NCBI GenBank assembly: GCA_934229275.1
Contig: CAKQDN010000037.1
Span: 1-16,504 of the forward strand
DNA length: 16,504 nucleotides
Origin: an uncultured Clostridia bacterium
GTDB lineage: Bacteria > Bacillota > Clostridia > Christensenellales > Pumilibacteraceae
Direction of reading: 5' to 3'
Positions 1 to 7,275 of the stretch are shown here, in pieces (positions within the stretch are counted from its first letter, which is position 1; every line of letters begins with the position of its first letter). The position numbers and the translations under genes were made by a program. The notes below the pieces were generated by a model. That model worked only from the letters and a program-made list of their open reading frames with translations. It had not been told where the DNA came from and ran no database searches.

Positions 1-514
1 CCTCTATTGCAACGAGATGTTTATCGAGTTTTCCGCTTCTGTAATCCTGCTCGACCTGAGCGCGGATAACTTCTTTCGCGGTATCGGGATCCTTTTTTGC
101 ACGCGATGCGGCGATAGCGTCGATAATCTTGTTTTCGGCGATTTTTTTCGCTTCGTCGCTTACTTCGCTCATTTTTTCGTCTTTAACGAGGCGAATAGAA
201 CATTCGACGAGATCGCGGATCATCGATTCGACGTCCCTGCCGACATATCCGACTTCGGTGAATTTGGTGGCTTCGACTTTAATAAACGGAGCCTTTACAA
301 GACGCGCGAGCCTTCTTGCTATTTCGGTTTTACCGACGCCGGTCGGACCCTGCATTATGATATTTTTCGGAGTGATTTCTTCTCTCGCTTCGGGCGAAAG
401 TTTACTTCTTCTGTAACGATTGCGAAGAGCGACGGCGACAGCCTTTTTCGCTTCTTCCTGACCGATAATATATCTGTCGAGTTCGTTTACGATTTCTCTC
501 GGGGACATTGCCAT
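1..514 (-). CDS. hslU: ATP-dependent protease ATPase subunit HslU (ClpY), N-terminal part
   Basis: AAA+ unfoldase of the cytoplasmic HslUV protease; it unfolds substrates and feeds them into the HslV chamber. Only the first 171 residues are in the window; the gene runs off the left edge. The protein opens MAMSPREIVNELDRYIIGQE, as HslU does, with Walker A GPTGVGKTE at residues 56-64, then KVEATKFTEVGYVGRDVES, which includes the GYVG pore loop at 89-92. The intermediate domain starts at about residue 110. The start is ATG at 514-512. Its AGGAGG ribosome site (527-522) lies inside the last codons of hslV, and only 2 nt separate the hslV stop from this ATG, so translation is probably coupled. The neighbour and the motifs make the identification very secure. 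Confidence 0.97.
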   Translation of the reverse strand, partial: MAMSPREIVNELDRYIIGQEEAKKAVAVALRNRYRRSKLSPEAREEITPKNIIMQGPTGVGKTEIARRLARLVKAPFIKVEATKFTEVGYVGRDVESMIRDLVECSIRLVKDEKMSEVSDEAKKIAENKIIDAIAASRAKKDPDTAKEVIRAQVEQDYRSGKLDKHLVAIE

Positions 515-516
515 AA

Positions 517-1050
517 TTATACCTCCTCGATCGTGAGATTGCCGTTCGTGAATATGCAAATCTCGGACGCTATGCGCATTGATTCGATTGCAATTTCGCG
601 AGCAGACATATTCGTGTTCTTAATAAGCGCACGGGCTGCCGAAAGCGCATAATTTCCGCCGCTTCCTATAGCGCACACTCCGTTTTCCGGCTGAATGACG
701 TTACCCGTTCCGTCGAGAACGAGCAGGTCGTTTTTATCTGCTACTATCATCATGGCTTCGAGTTGGCGAAGAGCCTTGTCTCCACGCCAGAGTTGAGCAA
801 GCGCGATTGCGCTGCGCATCAGATTTCCGCTGTATTTTTGCAGCATTTCTTCGAATTTATCGGAAAGAGTGAACGCGTCCGCAACCGTTCCGGCAAATCC
901 GTAAATGACTTTACCGTCGTATAATCTGCGTACTTTAACCGCGTTTCCCTTCATCACTATGGTCTGACCGGCAGTAACCTGTCCGTCGCCGGCAATAACC
1001 GTTTTACCGTCCTTTTTGACGGCAACAATGGTGGTTGCTTTCATTTCCAT
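517..1050 (-). CDS. hslV: ATP-dependent protease proteolytic subunit HslV (ClpQ)
   Basis: Threonine peptidase that forms the proteolytic double ring of HslUV in the cytoplasm; it is the bacterial relative of the proteasome beta subunit. Length is 177 aa, typical for the family. The N-terminus MEMKATTIVAV contains the TT pair; Thr6 should become the catalytic N-terminal Thr after removal of a five-residue propeptide. Other family blocks are AGDGQVTAGQ, KVRRLYDGKV, GFAGTVADAFTL, QLEAMMIVAD and IGSGGNYALSAARAL. B. subtilis ClpQ uses Ser at this site, whereas this one keeps the common Thr. The ATG at 1050-1048 is preferred over the in-frame ATG six bases later because GAGGAG (1064-1059) sits 8 nt upstream of it. 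It has its own promoter in the 73-nt gap after trmFO and is followed directly by hslU. Confidence 0.97.
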   Translation of the reverse strand: MEMKATTIVAVKKDGKTVIAGDGQVTAGQTIVMKGNAVKVRRLYDGKVIYGFAGTVADAFTLSDKFEEMLQKYSGNLMRSAIALAQLWRGDKALRQLEAMMIVADKNDLLVLDGTGNVIQPENGVCAIGSGGNYALSAARALIKNTNMSAREIAIESMRIASEICIFTNGNLTIEEV

Positions 1051-1064
1051 AAAAAAATCTCCTC

Positions 1065-1077
1065 GGTGATAATCACC
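1065..1077. promoter_or_regulatory. 13-bp perfect palindrome in the hslV leader
   Basis: GGTGATAATCACC has two 6-bp arms around one central base. It lies one base upstream of the hslV ribosome site and about 15-27 nt downstream of the predicted transcript start. It could be a repressor operator, or a short hairpin (GGTG/CACC) next to the ribosome site. It does not resemble the CIRCE element, the CtsR heptamer repeat or a CodY box. The function is unknown. Confidence 0.35.
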
Positions 1078-1098
1078 AGATCGCTCGGTTTCCGCTTA

Positions 1099-1127
1099 AT
1101 TATAGCACAAGAGCCTCAATAAATCAA
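1099..1127 (-). promoter_or_regulatory. Sigma-A-type promoter of hslVU, -35 overlapping the trmFO stop
   Basis: On the minus strand: -35 TTGATT (1127-1122), a 17-nt spacer, and extended -10 TGC-TATAAT (hexamer 1104-1099). The predicted start is near 1092, giving a leader of about 40 nt. The TGA stop of trmFO (1126-1124) is part of the -35 box. It would let hslVU be expressed independently of the upstream operon. Confidence 0.8.
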
Positions 1128-2416
1128 ACGTAACCGATAACTTTTTCCAAATCTTTTAAACTCCTTTCTCCGTAAAGCAGTTTATTCTTCGCCTTGTCGC
1201 GCGTCTTATTTTCAAGCGGCGGCAGAATTCCGAAGTTTGCGTTCATCGGCTGAAAATCGGCGTTTTCGCTTTCGAGATAGCCGCAAAGCGCGCCGATAAT
1301 CGTGGTCGCCGGCAACCGAACGAGCGGTTCGCAGTCTAACGATTTAGCGGCGTTTATTCCGCACATAAGTCCAGACGCAATGCTTTCGACGTACCCCTCG
1401 ACTCCGCTTAACTGACCGGCAATAAACGTTTTCGGTATGCTTTTAACCTGAAAATATGCGTTTATCGTTTTCGGAGCGTTGATAAAACTGTTGCGATGCA
1501 TAACTCCGTAGCGCAAAAATTCGGCGTTTTTGAGCGCCGGAATAAGCGAAAACACTCTCTTTTGCTCCGGAAACGTGAGATTGGTCTGGAATCCGACAAG
1601 ATTGAACATATCACCTGCCGCGTTTTCTCTTCGAAGTTGTAAAACGGCATACGGCTTTTCTCCCGAATCGGTTTTAAAGCCCACCGGACGCATCGGACCG
1701 AAGCGTAAAGTATCCACTCCTCTCGCCGCCATGACTTCGACGGGCATGCACCCTTCGAACACGTCGTTTTTTTCAAACTCGTGCAGTTTTGCTCTTTCCG
1801 CCGAAACGAGCGCAGAATAAAACGCGGCATATTCCTCTCGGTTTAACGGACAATTGACGTAATCGCCCGTTCCTCTGCCGTATCTGTCGCCCACGAACGC
1901 AGACGAATAGTCTATGCTGTCGCCCAAAATAATCGGAGCGGCTGCATCGAAAAAGTGCAGATTTCCGCCGAATTTTTGAGATATTTTATCGGCAAGCGGT
2001 CCGACGGTGAGCGGTCCCGTCGCTATAACCGTCGGCTTATTTTCGTCCCAATCGTCAACCACGCCCGGAATAACTTCGATATTCGCGTCGTTTCGTATAT
2101 ACTCGGTAACTTTTTGCGTAAACAATTCGCGGTCTACGGCAAGCGCGCTTCCGGCAGGTACTTTTACGTCGTCGGCTATTTTGATAAGAAGGCTGTCCAG
2201 TTTTCGCAGTTCCGCTTTTAATAGTCCGCTTGCGGTCGAAATATCGTCGCTTTTTAGAGAGTTGCTGCACACGAGTTCCGCATAAGTATTTTCGTGATGA
2301 GCAGGGCTTTTGCAGGTAGGCTTACATTCGAAAAGACGGACTTTAATGCCGCGCTTACTCAATTGATACGCACACTCGCAACCCGCAAGCCCCGCGCCTA
2401 TTACGTCAACCGTCAT
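1124..2416 (-). CDS. trmFO: Methylenetetrahydrofolate-tRNA-(uracil-5-)-methyltransferase TrmFO
   Basis: Flavoenzyme that makes 5-methyluridine at position 54 of tRNA (T-loop) using methylene-tetrahydrofolate and NAD(P)H, in the cytoplasm. Length is 430 aa, close to the 435 aa of the B. subtilis protein. The N-terminal FAD-binding GAGLAGCECAYQLSKRG starts at residue 7. The two functional cysteines of the family are visible as Cys50 in AELVCSNSLKS and Cys223 in FEGCMPVEVMAARG. Later blocks include FGPMRPVG, YGVMHRNSFINAP, GQLSGVEGYVESIASG and FQPMNANFGILP. The start is ATG at 2416-2414, which overlaps the topA TGA stop as ATGA; AGAGG (2428-2424) lies 7 nt upstream. An upstream extension would only read into topA. 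It is translationally coupled to topA. Confidence 0.97.
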   Translation of the reverse strand: MTVDVIGAGLAGCECAYQLSKRGIKVRLFECKPTCKSPAHHENTYAELVCSNSLKSDDISTASGLLKAELRKLDSLLIKIADDVKVPAGSALAVDRELFTQKVTEYIRNDANIEVIPGVVDDWDENKPTVIATGPLTVGPLADKISQKFGGNLHFFDAAAPIILGDSIDYSSAFVGDRYGRGTGDYVNCPLNREEYAAFYSALVSAERAKLHEFEKNDVFEGCMPVEVMAARGVDTLRFGPMRPVGFKTDSGEKPYAVLQLRRENAAGDMFNLVGFQTNLTFPEQKRVFSLIPALKNAEFLRYGVMHRNSFINAPKTINAYFQVKSIPKTFIAGQLSGVEGYVESIASGLMCGINAAKSLDCEPLVRLPATTIIGALCGYLESENADFQPMNANFGILPPLENKTRDKAKNKLLYGERSLKDLEKVIGYV

Positions 2417-4641
2417 TTTATTTCCTCTTTGTGCCCGCAGTCCTTCTTCGAGCAAACCAGATAGTTCTTGCCTTTATAGGAACGTCTGAACATATGCGCG
2501 CCGCAATCGGGACATTTTTGTTCCGCTACCGGATAAAGCGACGTGAATTTGCAATCGGGATAACCCGTGCAGCCGTAGAACGCACCTTTTCCCGACACTA
2601 TTCTTTTCAGCGGTTTTCCGCAATCCGGGCATTTACCGAAATCTTCTTTTGACTCGATATTTTTGATGTTTTTGCACTTCGGATAAGCCGAGCATGCGAG
2701 AAAATCGCCGAATTTTCCGTGACGAAGAATCATGGGACTGCCGCACTTTTCGCAGACTTCTCCGGTTTGAACGGGCTGCGTATCGGCTTTATCCACTACG
2801 TTGCCGTTCTCGTCGATTGCTTTCGTGTTTCTGCATTTAGGAAAATTGGAGCAGGCGAGAAATCTGCCGAATTTACCGTTTTTGTAAACCATACGGCTTC
2901 CGCATTTTTCGCATATAACGTCCGAAACTTCATCGGCGGCTTTAAGGCTGAACGAATCGCCGAGAGCAGCGGAAATTTTATCTTCGAGTCCGTCGTAATA
3001 TTCTCCGACGACTTTCTGCCATACTTTTCCTCCTTCCTCGATGTCGTCCAGTTTGCTTTCCATTTTAGCCGTAAAACCGACGTCCATTATGTCCGAAAAA
3101 TATTTGAGCAGCATATCGGTCACTTCTTCGCCCAGTTTTGTCGGAACGATGAATTTGCCTTCTTTTTCGATATATTCTCTCGAAAACAGCAACGCAACCG
3201 TCGGCGTGTAAGTGGCAGGTCTGCCGATTCCTTTTTCTTCCATTGTTTTTACAAGGCTCGCTTCGGTGTATCTTGCCGGCGGCTTGGTGAACTTCTGTTC
3301 ATATGTGTGCGAAACGAACGAAAGAACTTCGCCTTCTTCCAGAACGGGCAGTTTCACTCCCATTTCGTCGTCCTTTTCTTCCTGATAATTGCTGTATACG
3401 GCAGTATAGCCTGCAAAAAGCGGAGTTTTTCCCGAAACTTTGAAGCCGTAGTCGCCGGCGATTATCTCCGCGTTTACGGTATTGTATTCGGCGTCGCTCA
3501 TCTGACTTGCGAGAAAACGCTCGTAAATGAGTTTATAAAGTCTGTAATTTTCGTTGCTCAATTTGTCTTTAAGACTGTCGGGAGTGCGTTCGAGCGTTAT
3601 GGGTCGAATCGCTTCGTGCGCGTCCTGAGCCGACTTTTTGCTTGCGTACACGTTCGGCTTTGCGGGAACGAATTTTTCTCCGAATTTTTCCGCTATAAAC
3701 TGTCTTGCCGCTTTCTGAGCATCGGGCGAAACACGAGTCGAGTCGGTACGGATATACGTTATAAGAGCGATATGTTCGCCGCCGATGTTCACGCCTTCGT
3801 AAAGTGCCTGAGCCGCCGCAGACGTCTGTTTAAGATTCATCCCCAGTTTGTTGAGCGCGTCCTGCTGCATCGAACTGGTGATAAAAGGCGCCGGAGCGTG
3901 CGATTTTGCCACTTTTTTGACCACTTTGCCGACAACGTATTTTTCTCCGTCGAGGTCGGACAAAACCTTATCGAGTTCGTCTTTGTTGCCGATTTTGTAT
4001 TTTTTGCCGTTCTTCTTTTCGAGTGCGGCGCGCATCGCAAACTTGTCGGCGTTCTGAAGATTGGAGAAAAACGTCCAGTACTCTTCCGGCTTAAATGCGC
4101 GGATTTCTCTTTCTCTCTCCACGATAAGCCGAAGCGTTACGGACTGAACTCTGCCTGCGGACAGATTGTTGCGTATTTTTTTACATAGAACGGGCGAAAG
4201 TTTGTAGCCGACTAATCTGTCGAGTACTCTTCTTGCCTGCTGAGCGTCCACAAGATTGATGTTTATCGTACGCGGATGCGCCAAGCCGTTTTTAACCGCT
4301 TTTTCGCTTATTTCGTTAAATTCGGCGCGCACGGGCTTATCTTCCGGCAAGCCCAAAATATTTGCTATGTGCCACGAGATGGCTTCGCCTTCACGATCCG
4401 GGTCGGTTGCAAGATAAATATCATCTGCTTTGGAAGCGAGATTTTTCAGTTCTTTGACGGTATCTGTTTTATCCGGCATTATTTCGTATTTCGGTTCGAA
4501 GTCTTTTTTCACGTTGACGGCAAGGGTTTTCTTTGGCAAATCGCGGACGTGACCTTTGGTTGCAAAGACCTTATATCCTTTACCGAGATATTTTTCCACG
4601 GTTTTGACCTTTCCGGCACCTTCTATAACTACTAATTTCAA
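2413..4641 (-). CDS. topA: DNA topoisomerase I (type IA) with four C-terminal zinc ribbons
   Basis: Relaxes negative supercoils by transient cleavage of one strand. Length is 742 aa. The Toprim domain at the N-terminus starts KLVVIEGAGKVKTVEKYLG; the catalytic Glu7 is kept, but the usual ESPAKAKT reads EGAGKVKT. The metal-binding DxDxE is ATDPDREGE (Asp80, Asp82, Glu84). The nucleophilic tyrosine is Tyr296 in ITYIRTDSTRVS. SAGRVQSVTLRLIVERE near 161-177 is also typical. Four C4 zinc ribbons begin at about residues 577, 630, 671 and 710, each with CxxC followed by a second cysteine pair. The start codon is TTG (4641-4639), with GGAG (4653-4650) 8 nt upstream; no ATG fits. The dprA stop lies 3 nt before this start and the end overlaps trmFO, so it sits inside the operon. 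Confidence 0.97.
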   Translation of the reverse strand: MKLVVIEGAGKVKTVEKYLGKGYKVFATKGHVRDLPKKTLAVNVKKDFEPKYEIMPDKTDTVKELKNLASKADDIYLATDPDREGEAISWHIANILGLPEDKPVRAEFNEISEKAVKNGLAHPRTININLVDAQQARRVLDRLVGYKLSPVLCKKIRNNLSAGRVQSVTLRLIVEREREIRAFKPEEYWTFFSNLQNADKFAMRAALEKKNGKKYKIGNKDELDKVLSDLDGEKYVVGKVVKKVAKSHAPAPFITSSMQQDALNKLGMNLKQTSAAAQALYEGVNIGGEHIALITYIRTDSTRVSPDAQKAARQFIAEKFGEKFVPAKPNVYASKKSAQDAHEAIRPITLERTPDSLKDKLSNENYRLYKLIYERFLASQMSDAEYNTVNAEIIAGDYGFKVSGKTPLFAGYTAVYSNYQEEKDDEMGVKLPVLEEGEVLSFVSHTYEQKFTKPPARYTEASLVKTMEEKGIGRPATYTPTVALLFSREYIEKEGKFIVPTKLGEEVTDMLLKYFSDIMDVGFTAKMESKLDDIEEGGKVWQKVVGEYYDGLEDKISAALGDSFSLKAADEVSDVICEKCGSRMVYKNGKFGRFLACSNFPKCRNTKAIDENGNVVDKADTQPVQTGEVCEKCGSPMILRHGKFGDFLACSAYPKCKNIKNIESKEDFGKCPDCGKPLKRIVSGKGAFYGCTGYPDCKFTSLYPVAEQKCPDCGAHMFRRSYKGKNYLVCSKKDCGHKEEIK

Positions 4642-4644
4642 TGT

Positions 4645-5733
4645 TTAATCTCCGTTTAAACTAAATTCGTTGGCGTTGATTTTCCGTATAAAGCCTTTCA
4701 TTTCCAGTCCGGTTATTGCAACCGAAACCTGCTGCGGCTTCATTTCCAGTTTTTCCACGATATCGTCGAAGCAAACGCTGTCCTCGGTTTTGAACATATC
4801 GAGTATTTTGCGTGCGTCGTCCGATAAATCGCTTTTTTCGATTTTTTCCTTTTTATCGGTTTTTATTCCGTAATGAGCAAGAATGTCTTCGCCGTTTCTC
4901 GCCATCAGAGCACCGTCGTAAAGCAGCGCGTTAGTGCCTTCCGAGCGAATATTTCCGACGTTACCGGGAACGGCAAACACGTCGCGGTTCTGGTCGAGCG
5001 CGAACTTCGCGGTTATAAGCGCACCGCTTTTTACTCCTGCTTCCACGACACAGACGCCTTTACTCAGTCCGCTGATAAGTCTGTTCCTCTCGGGAAAAGT
5101 AAATCTCGTTGCAGCCGCATTAGGCAGATATTCACTCATTATCGCGCCGCCGTTTTCCAGAATTTTCTCGGCAAGAGGCACGTTACCCACGGGTCCTATT
5201 TTATTCAGTCCGCTACCGAGCACGGCTATCGTTTTGCCTTTCGCTTCGAGAGCCGCCTGATGAGCATACGAATCTATGCCGGTCGCAAGTCCGCTTACTA
5301 TCGTAAAACCGTTTTCGGCAAGCGTTCCGGCTATTTTCTCCGCCATTACTTTGCCGTATGACGAACAAGCACGCGTTCCGACTACGGCAAAACAATTGCT
5401 TGAAAACAACTTGGGATTGCCTTTATAGTAAAATACATACGGCGCGGCGACTTCGGGTTGTCGAAGCGGTTTTCCGTAAAACGGATTGTACACCGACGCG
5501 ACCTTAATATCGGATGCAACAAGTCTCGTCAGGCAATCTGCAATAAACTGTTCGGAACGATACCTTGCTAAAAGCTCGTACTTATCGGCAAAAATATCGC
5601 GAAGTTTTTCGTTCGAAAGAAACTCCTTCCACACGGAAGAAACCGATCCGCATAGTTTAATCGCTTTGGATTGCTTGGAAATAGACGCGCCGCCTATCGA
5701 CATCCAGAACAATATTTCGCTGTCGCTTAACAT
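4645..5733 (-). CDS. dprA: DNA processing protein DprA (Smf)
   Basis: Binds single-stranded DNA taken up by transformation, protects it and loads RecA. Length is 362 aa, normal for the family. Residues 1-90 form the N-terminal SAM-like region. The Rossmann-fold core follows with FAVVGTRACSSYG (115-127), SGLATGIDSYAHQAAL (147-162), FPERNRLISGLS (213-224) and SGALITAKFALDQNRDVFAVPG (236-257). A C-terminal winged-helix region occupies about 300-360. The loop usually reading VIYPPEN reads KIGPVGN here, a minor variation. ATG at 5733-5731 overlaps the yifB end by 7 nt and has AGGAG (5747-5743) 9 nt upstream. It sits beside yifB/comM, also linked to transformation, though dprA is widespread and does not prove competence. 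Confidence 0.96.
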   Translation of the reverse strand: MLSDSEILFWMSIGGASISKQSKAIKLCGSVSSVWKEFLSNEKLRDIFADKYELLARYRSEQFIADCLTRLVASDIKVASVYNPFYGKPLRQPEVAAPYVFYYKGNPKLFSSNCFAVVGTRACSSYGKVMAEKIAGTLAENGFTIVSGLATGIDSYAHQAALEAKGKTIAVLGSGLNKIGPVGNVPLAEKILENGGAIMSEYLPNAAATRFTFPERNRLISGLSKGVCVVEAGVKSGALITAKFALDQNRDVFAVPGNVGNIRSEGTNALLYDGALMARNGEDILAHYGIKTDKKEKIEKSDLSDDARKILDMFKTEDSVCFDDIVEKLEMKPQQVSVAITGLEMKGFIRKINANEFSLNGD

Positions 5734-7250
5734 TTTTTAACGCTCCTGTCGAGGTTGCGGTATTGAAGCGCTTCGCTTATATGAGCGGCTTCGATATTTT
5801 CTTTGCCGTCGAGATCGGCAATCGTGCGCGCGACTTTAAGTATACGCGTATACGCTCTTGCCGTCAACCCCATCTTCTCGAACGCGGTTTTAAGCAGTTT
5901 TTCGCACTCTTTATCGAGCGAGCAATACTTCTTTATCATTTCACTGTTCATTTTGGAATTGCTGTAAACGCCAGTGCCTTCGTATCGTTTAAGTTGAATA
6001 TTACGAGCCTTGTCCACGCGCTTTTTAATCTCCGCGCTGGACTCGGAATAACCCTTTTCGGCAAGGTCGTCGTATGTCACTCCGCTGACCTCTATCTGCA
6101 GGTCTATTCTGTCCATAAGCGGACCGGACAGACGCGAAACGTATTTACTTATCTGGAGCGGCGTGCATGTACATTCGTGCGTTTTCGATCCGTAATATCC
6201 GCACGGACATGGGTTCATGCTGGCAACCAGCATAAAGTTTGCCGGGTATTCGACCGTTCTTGCCGCACGGGATATGGTTATAACTCCGTCCTCTATCGGT
6301 TGACGCAGATTTTCCAGCGTAACGCGCGAGTATTCGGGCATTTCGTCGAGAAACAGCACGCCGTTGTGAGCAAGGCTCATCTCGCCCGGTTTTGCCATAG
6401 TGCCGCCGCCCGTCAGAGCAATACTGCTCATCGTGTGGTGCGGCGAGCGGAACGGTCTTCTGCTGACTATTCCTTCGTTTTCGTCGAGAATTCCTGCGAC
6501 GCTGTGGATTTTCGTGGTTTCGAGCGCTTCGTCAAGCGTCATATCGGGGAGTATCGTCGGTATACAGCGGGCGAGCATGGTCTTTCCCGCACCGGGCGGT
6601 CCGACCATTAAAATATTATGTCCGCCTGCTGCCGCTATTTCGAGAGCGCGTTTGGTTATAAACTGACCTTTAACGTATTTGAAGTCTTCGTTGTAATGCA
6701 TGTTTGCAGTCGATAAACTCTTGGTTTCAACGGGCAGAACTTCTCTTTCTCCGCTTAAAAATTCGACCACTTCTCTAAGCGACGAGCATGCGTACACTTT
6801 AATTCCGTCTATATAACACGCTTCCGCGGCGTTGGCTTTCGGAAGAATTACTTTATCGTAACCCTTTTCTTTTGCCGAAATAAGAATCGGTAGGATGCCC
6901 TTTACATGGCGAAGAGTACCGTCAAGCGACAATTCGCCGACGTAAACGTAATCTCCGGTATCCAGAATCTGCTCGGTAGCGCGCAAAATGCCTATTGCGA
7001 CGCCGAGGTCGTAAATCGAGCCTTCTTTTTTCGTGTCCGCAGGCGCGAAATTCACCGTTATTTTTTTGGGCGTAAACATAAAACCGCTGTTTTTTATCGC
7101 GCTTCTTACTCTTTCGCGCGATTCTTTTATAGCGGTATCTGGCAGTCCGACTATTTCAAAGCCAGGCATACCGTTGTTTATATCTATTTCAAGACTGACT
7201 TCGTAGCCTTTGATTCCCTGAAGTCCGAAACTCCTGATTTTCGATAGCAT
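5727..7250 (-). CDS. yifB: YifB/ComM family Mg-chelatase-like AAA+ ATPase
   Basis: AAA+ protein of the ComM/YifB family. ComM in Vibrio and Haemophilus is a hexameric helicase that drives branch migration during natural transformation; the role in Bacillota is less clear. Length is 507 aa, standard. The N-terminal ChlI-type domain has GLQGIKGYEVSLEIDINNG and GLPDTAIKESRERVRSAI. Walker A is GPPGAGKT (217-224) and Walker B is GVLFLDEMPE (297-306). A cysteine-rich stretch NPCPCGYYGSKTHECTC (346-362) and the C-terminal Mg_chelatase_C region follow. The start is ATG at 7250-7248, with GGAG (7262-7259) 8 nt upstream. It is first in the tightly packed run yifB-dprA-topA-trmFO and lies 25 nt after the membrane-protein gene, which may be cotranscribed. 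comM is the alternative name. Confidence 0.95.
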   Translation of the reverse strand: MLSKIRSFGLQGIKGYEVSLEIDINNGMPGFEIVGLPDTAIKESRERVRSAIKNSGFMFTPKKITVNFAPADTKKEGSIYDLGVAIGILRATEQILDTGDYVYVGELSLDGTLRHVKGILPILISAKEKGYDKVILPKANAAEACYIDGIKVYACSSLREVVEFLSGEREVLPVETKSLSTANMHYNEDFKYVKGQFITKRALEIAAAGGHNILMVGPPGAGKTMLARCIPTILPDMTLDEALETTKIHSVAGILDENEGIVSRRPFRSPHHTMSSIALTGGGTMAKPGEMSLAHNGVLFLDEMPEYSRVTLENLRQPIEDGVITISRAARTVEYPANFMLVASMNPCPCGYYGSKTHECTCTPLQISKYVSRLSGPLMDRIDLQIEVSGVTYDDLAEKGYSESSAEIKKRVDKARNIQLKRYEGTGVYSNSKMNSEMIKKYCSLDKECEKLLKTAFEKMGLTARAYTRILKVARTIADLDGKENIEAAHISEALQYRNLDRSVKKC

Positions 7251-7275
7251 TTCAATAACTCCGTTTTAAGAAAAA

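Noticed and set aside
17..652. A 211-codon plus-strand frame at the left edge
   Set aside because: It lies opposite hslU and the hslV C-terminus, both of which show complete family motifs.
2719..4188. A 489-codon open frame on the plus strand opposite topA
   Set aside because: It is antisense to a complete topoisomerase gene, resembles no family and is rich in residues typical of reverse-strand readings.
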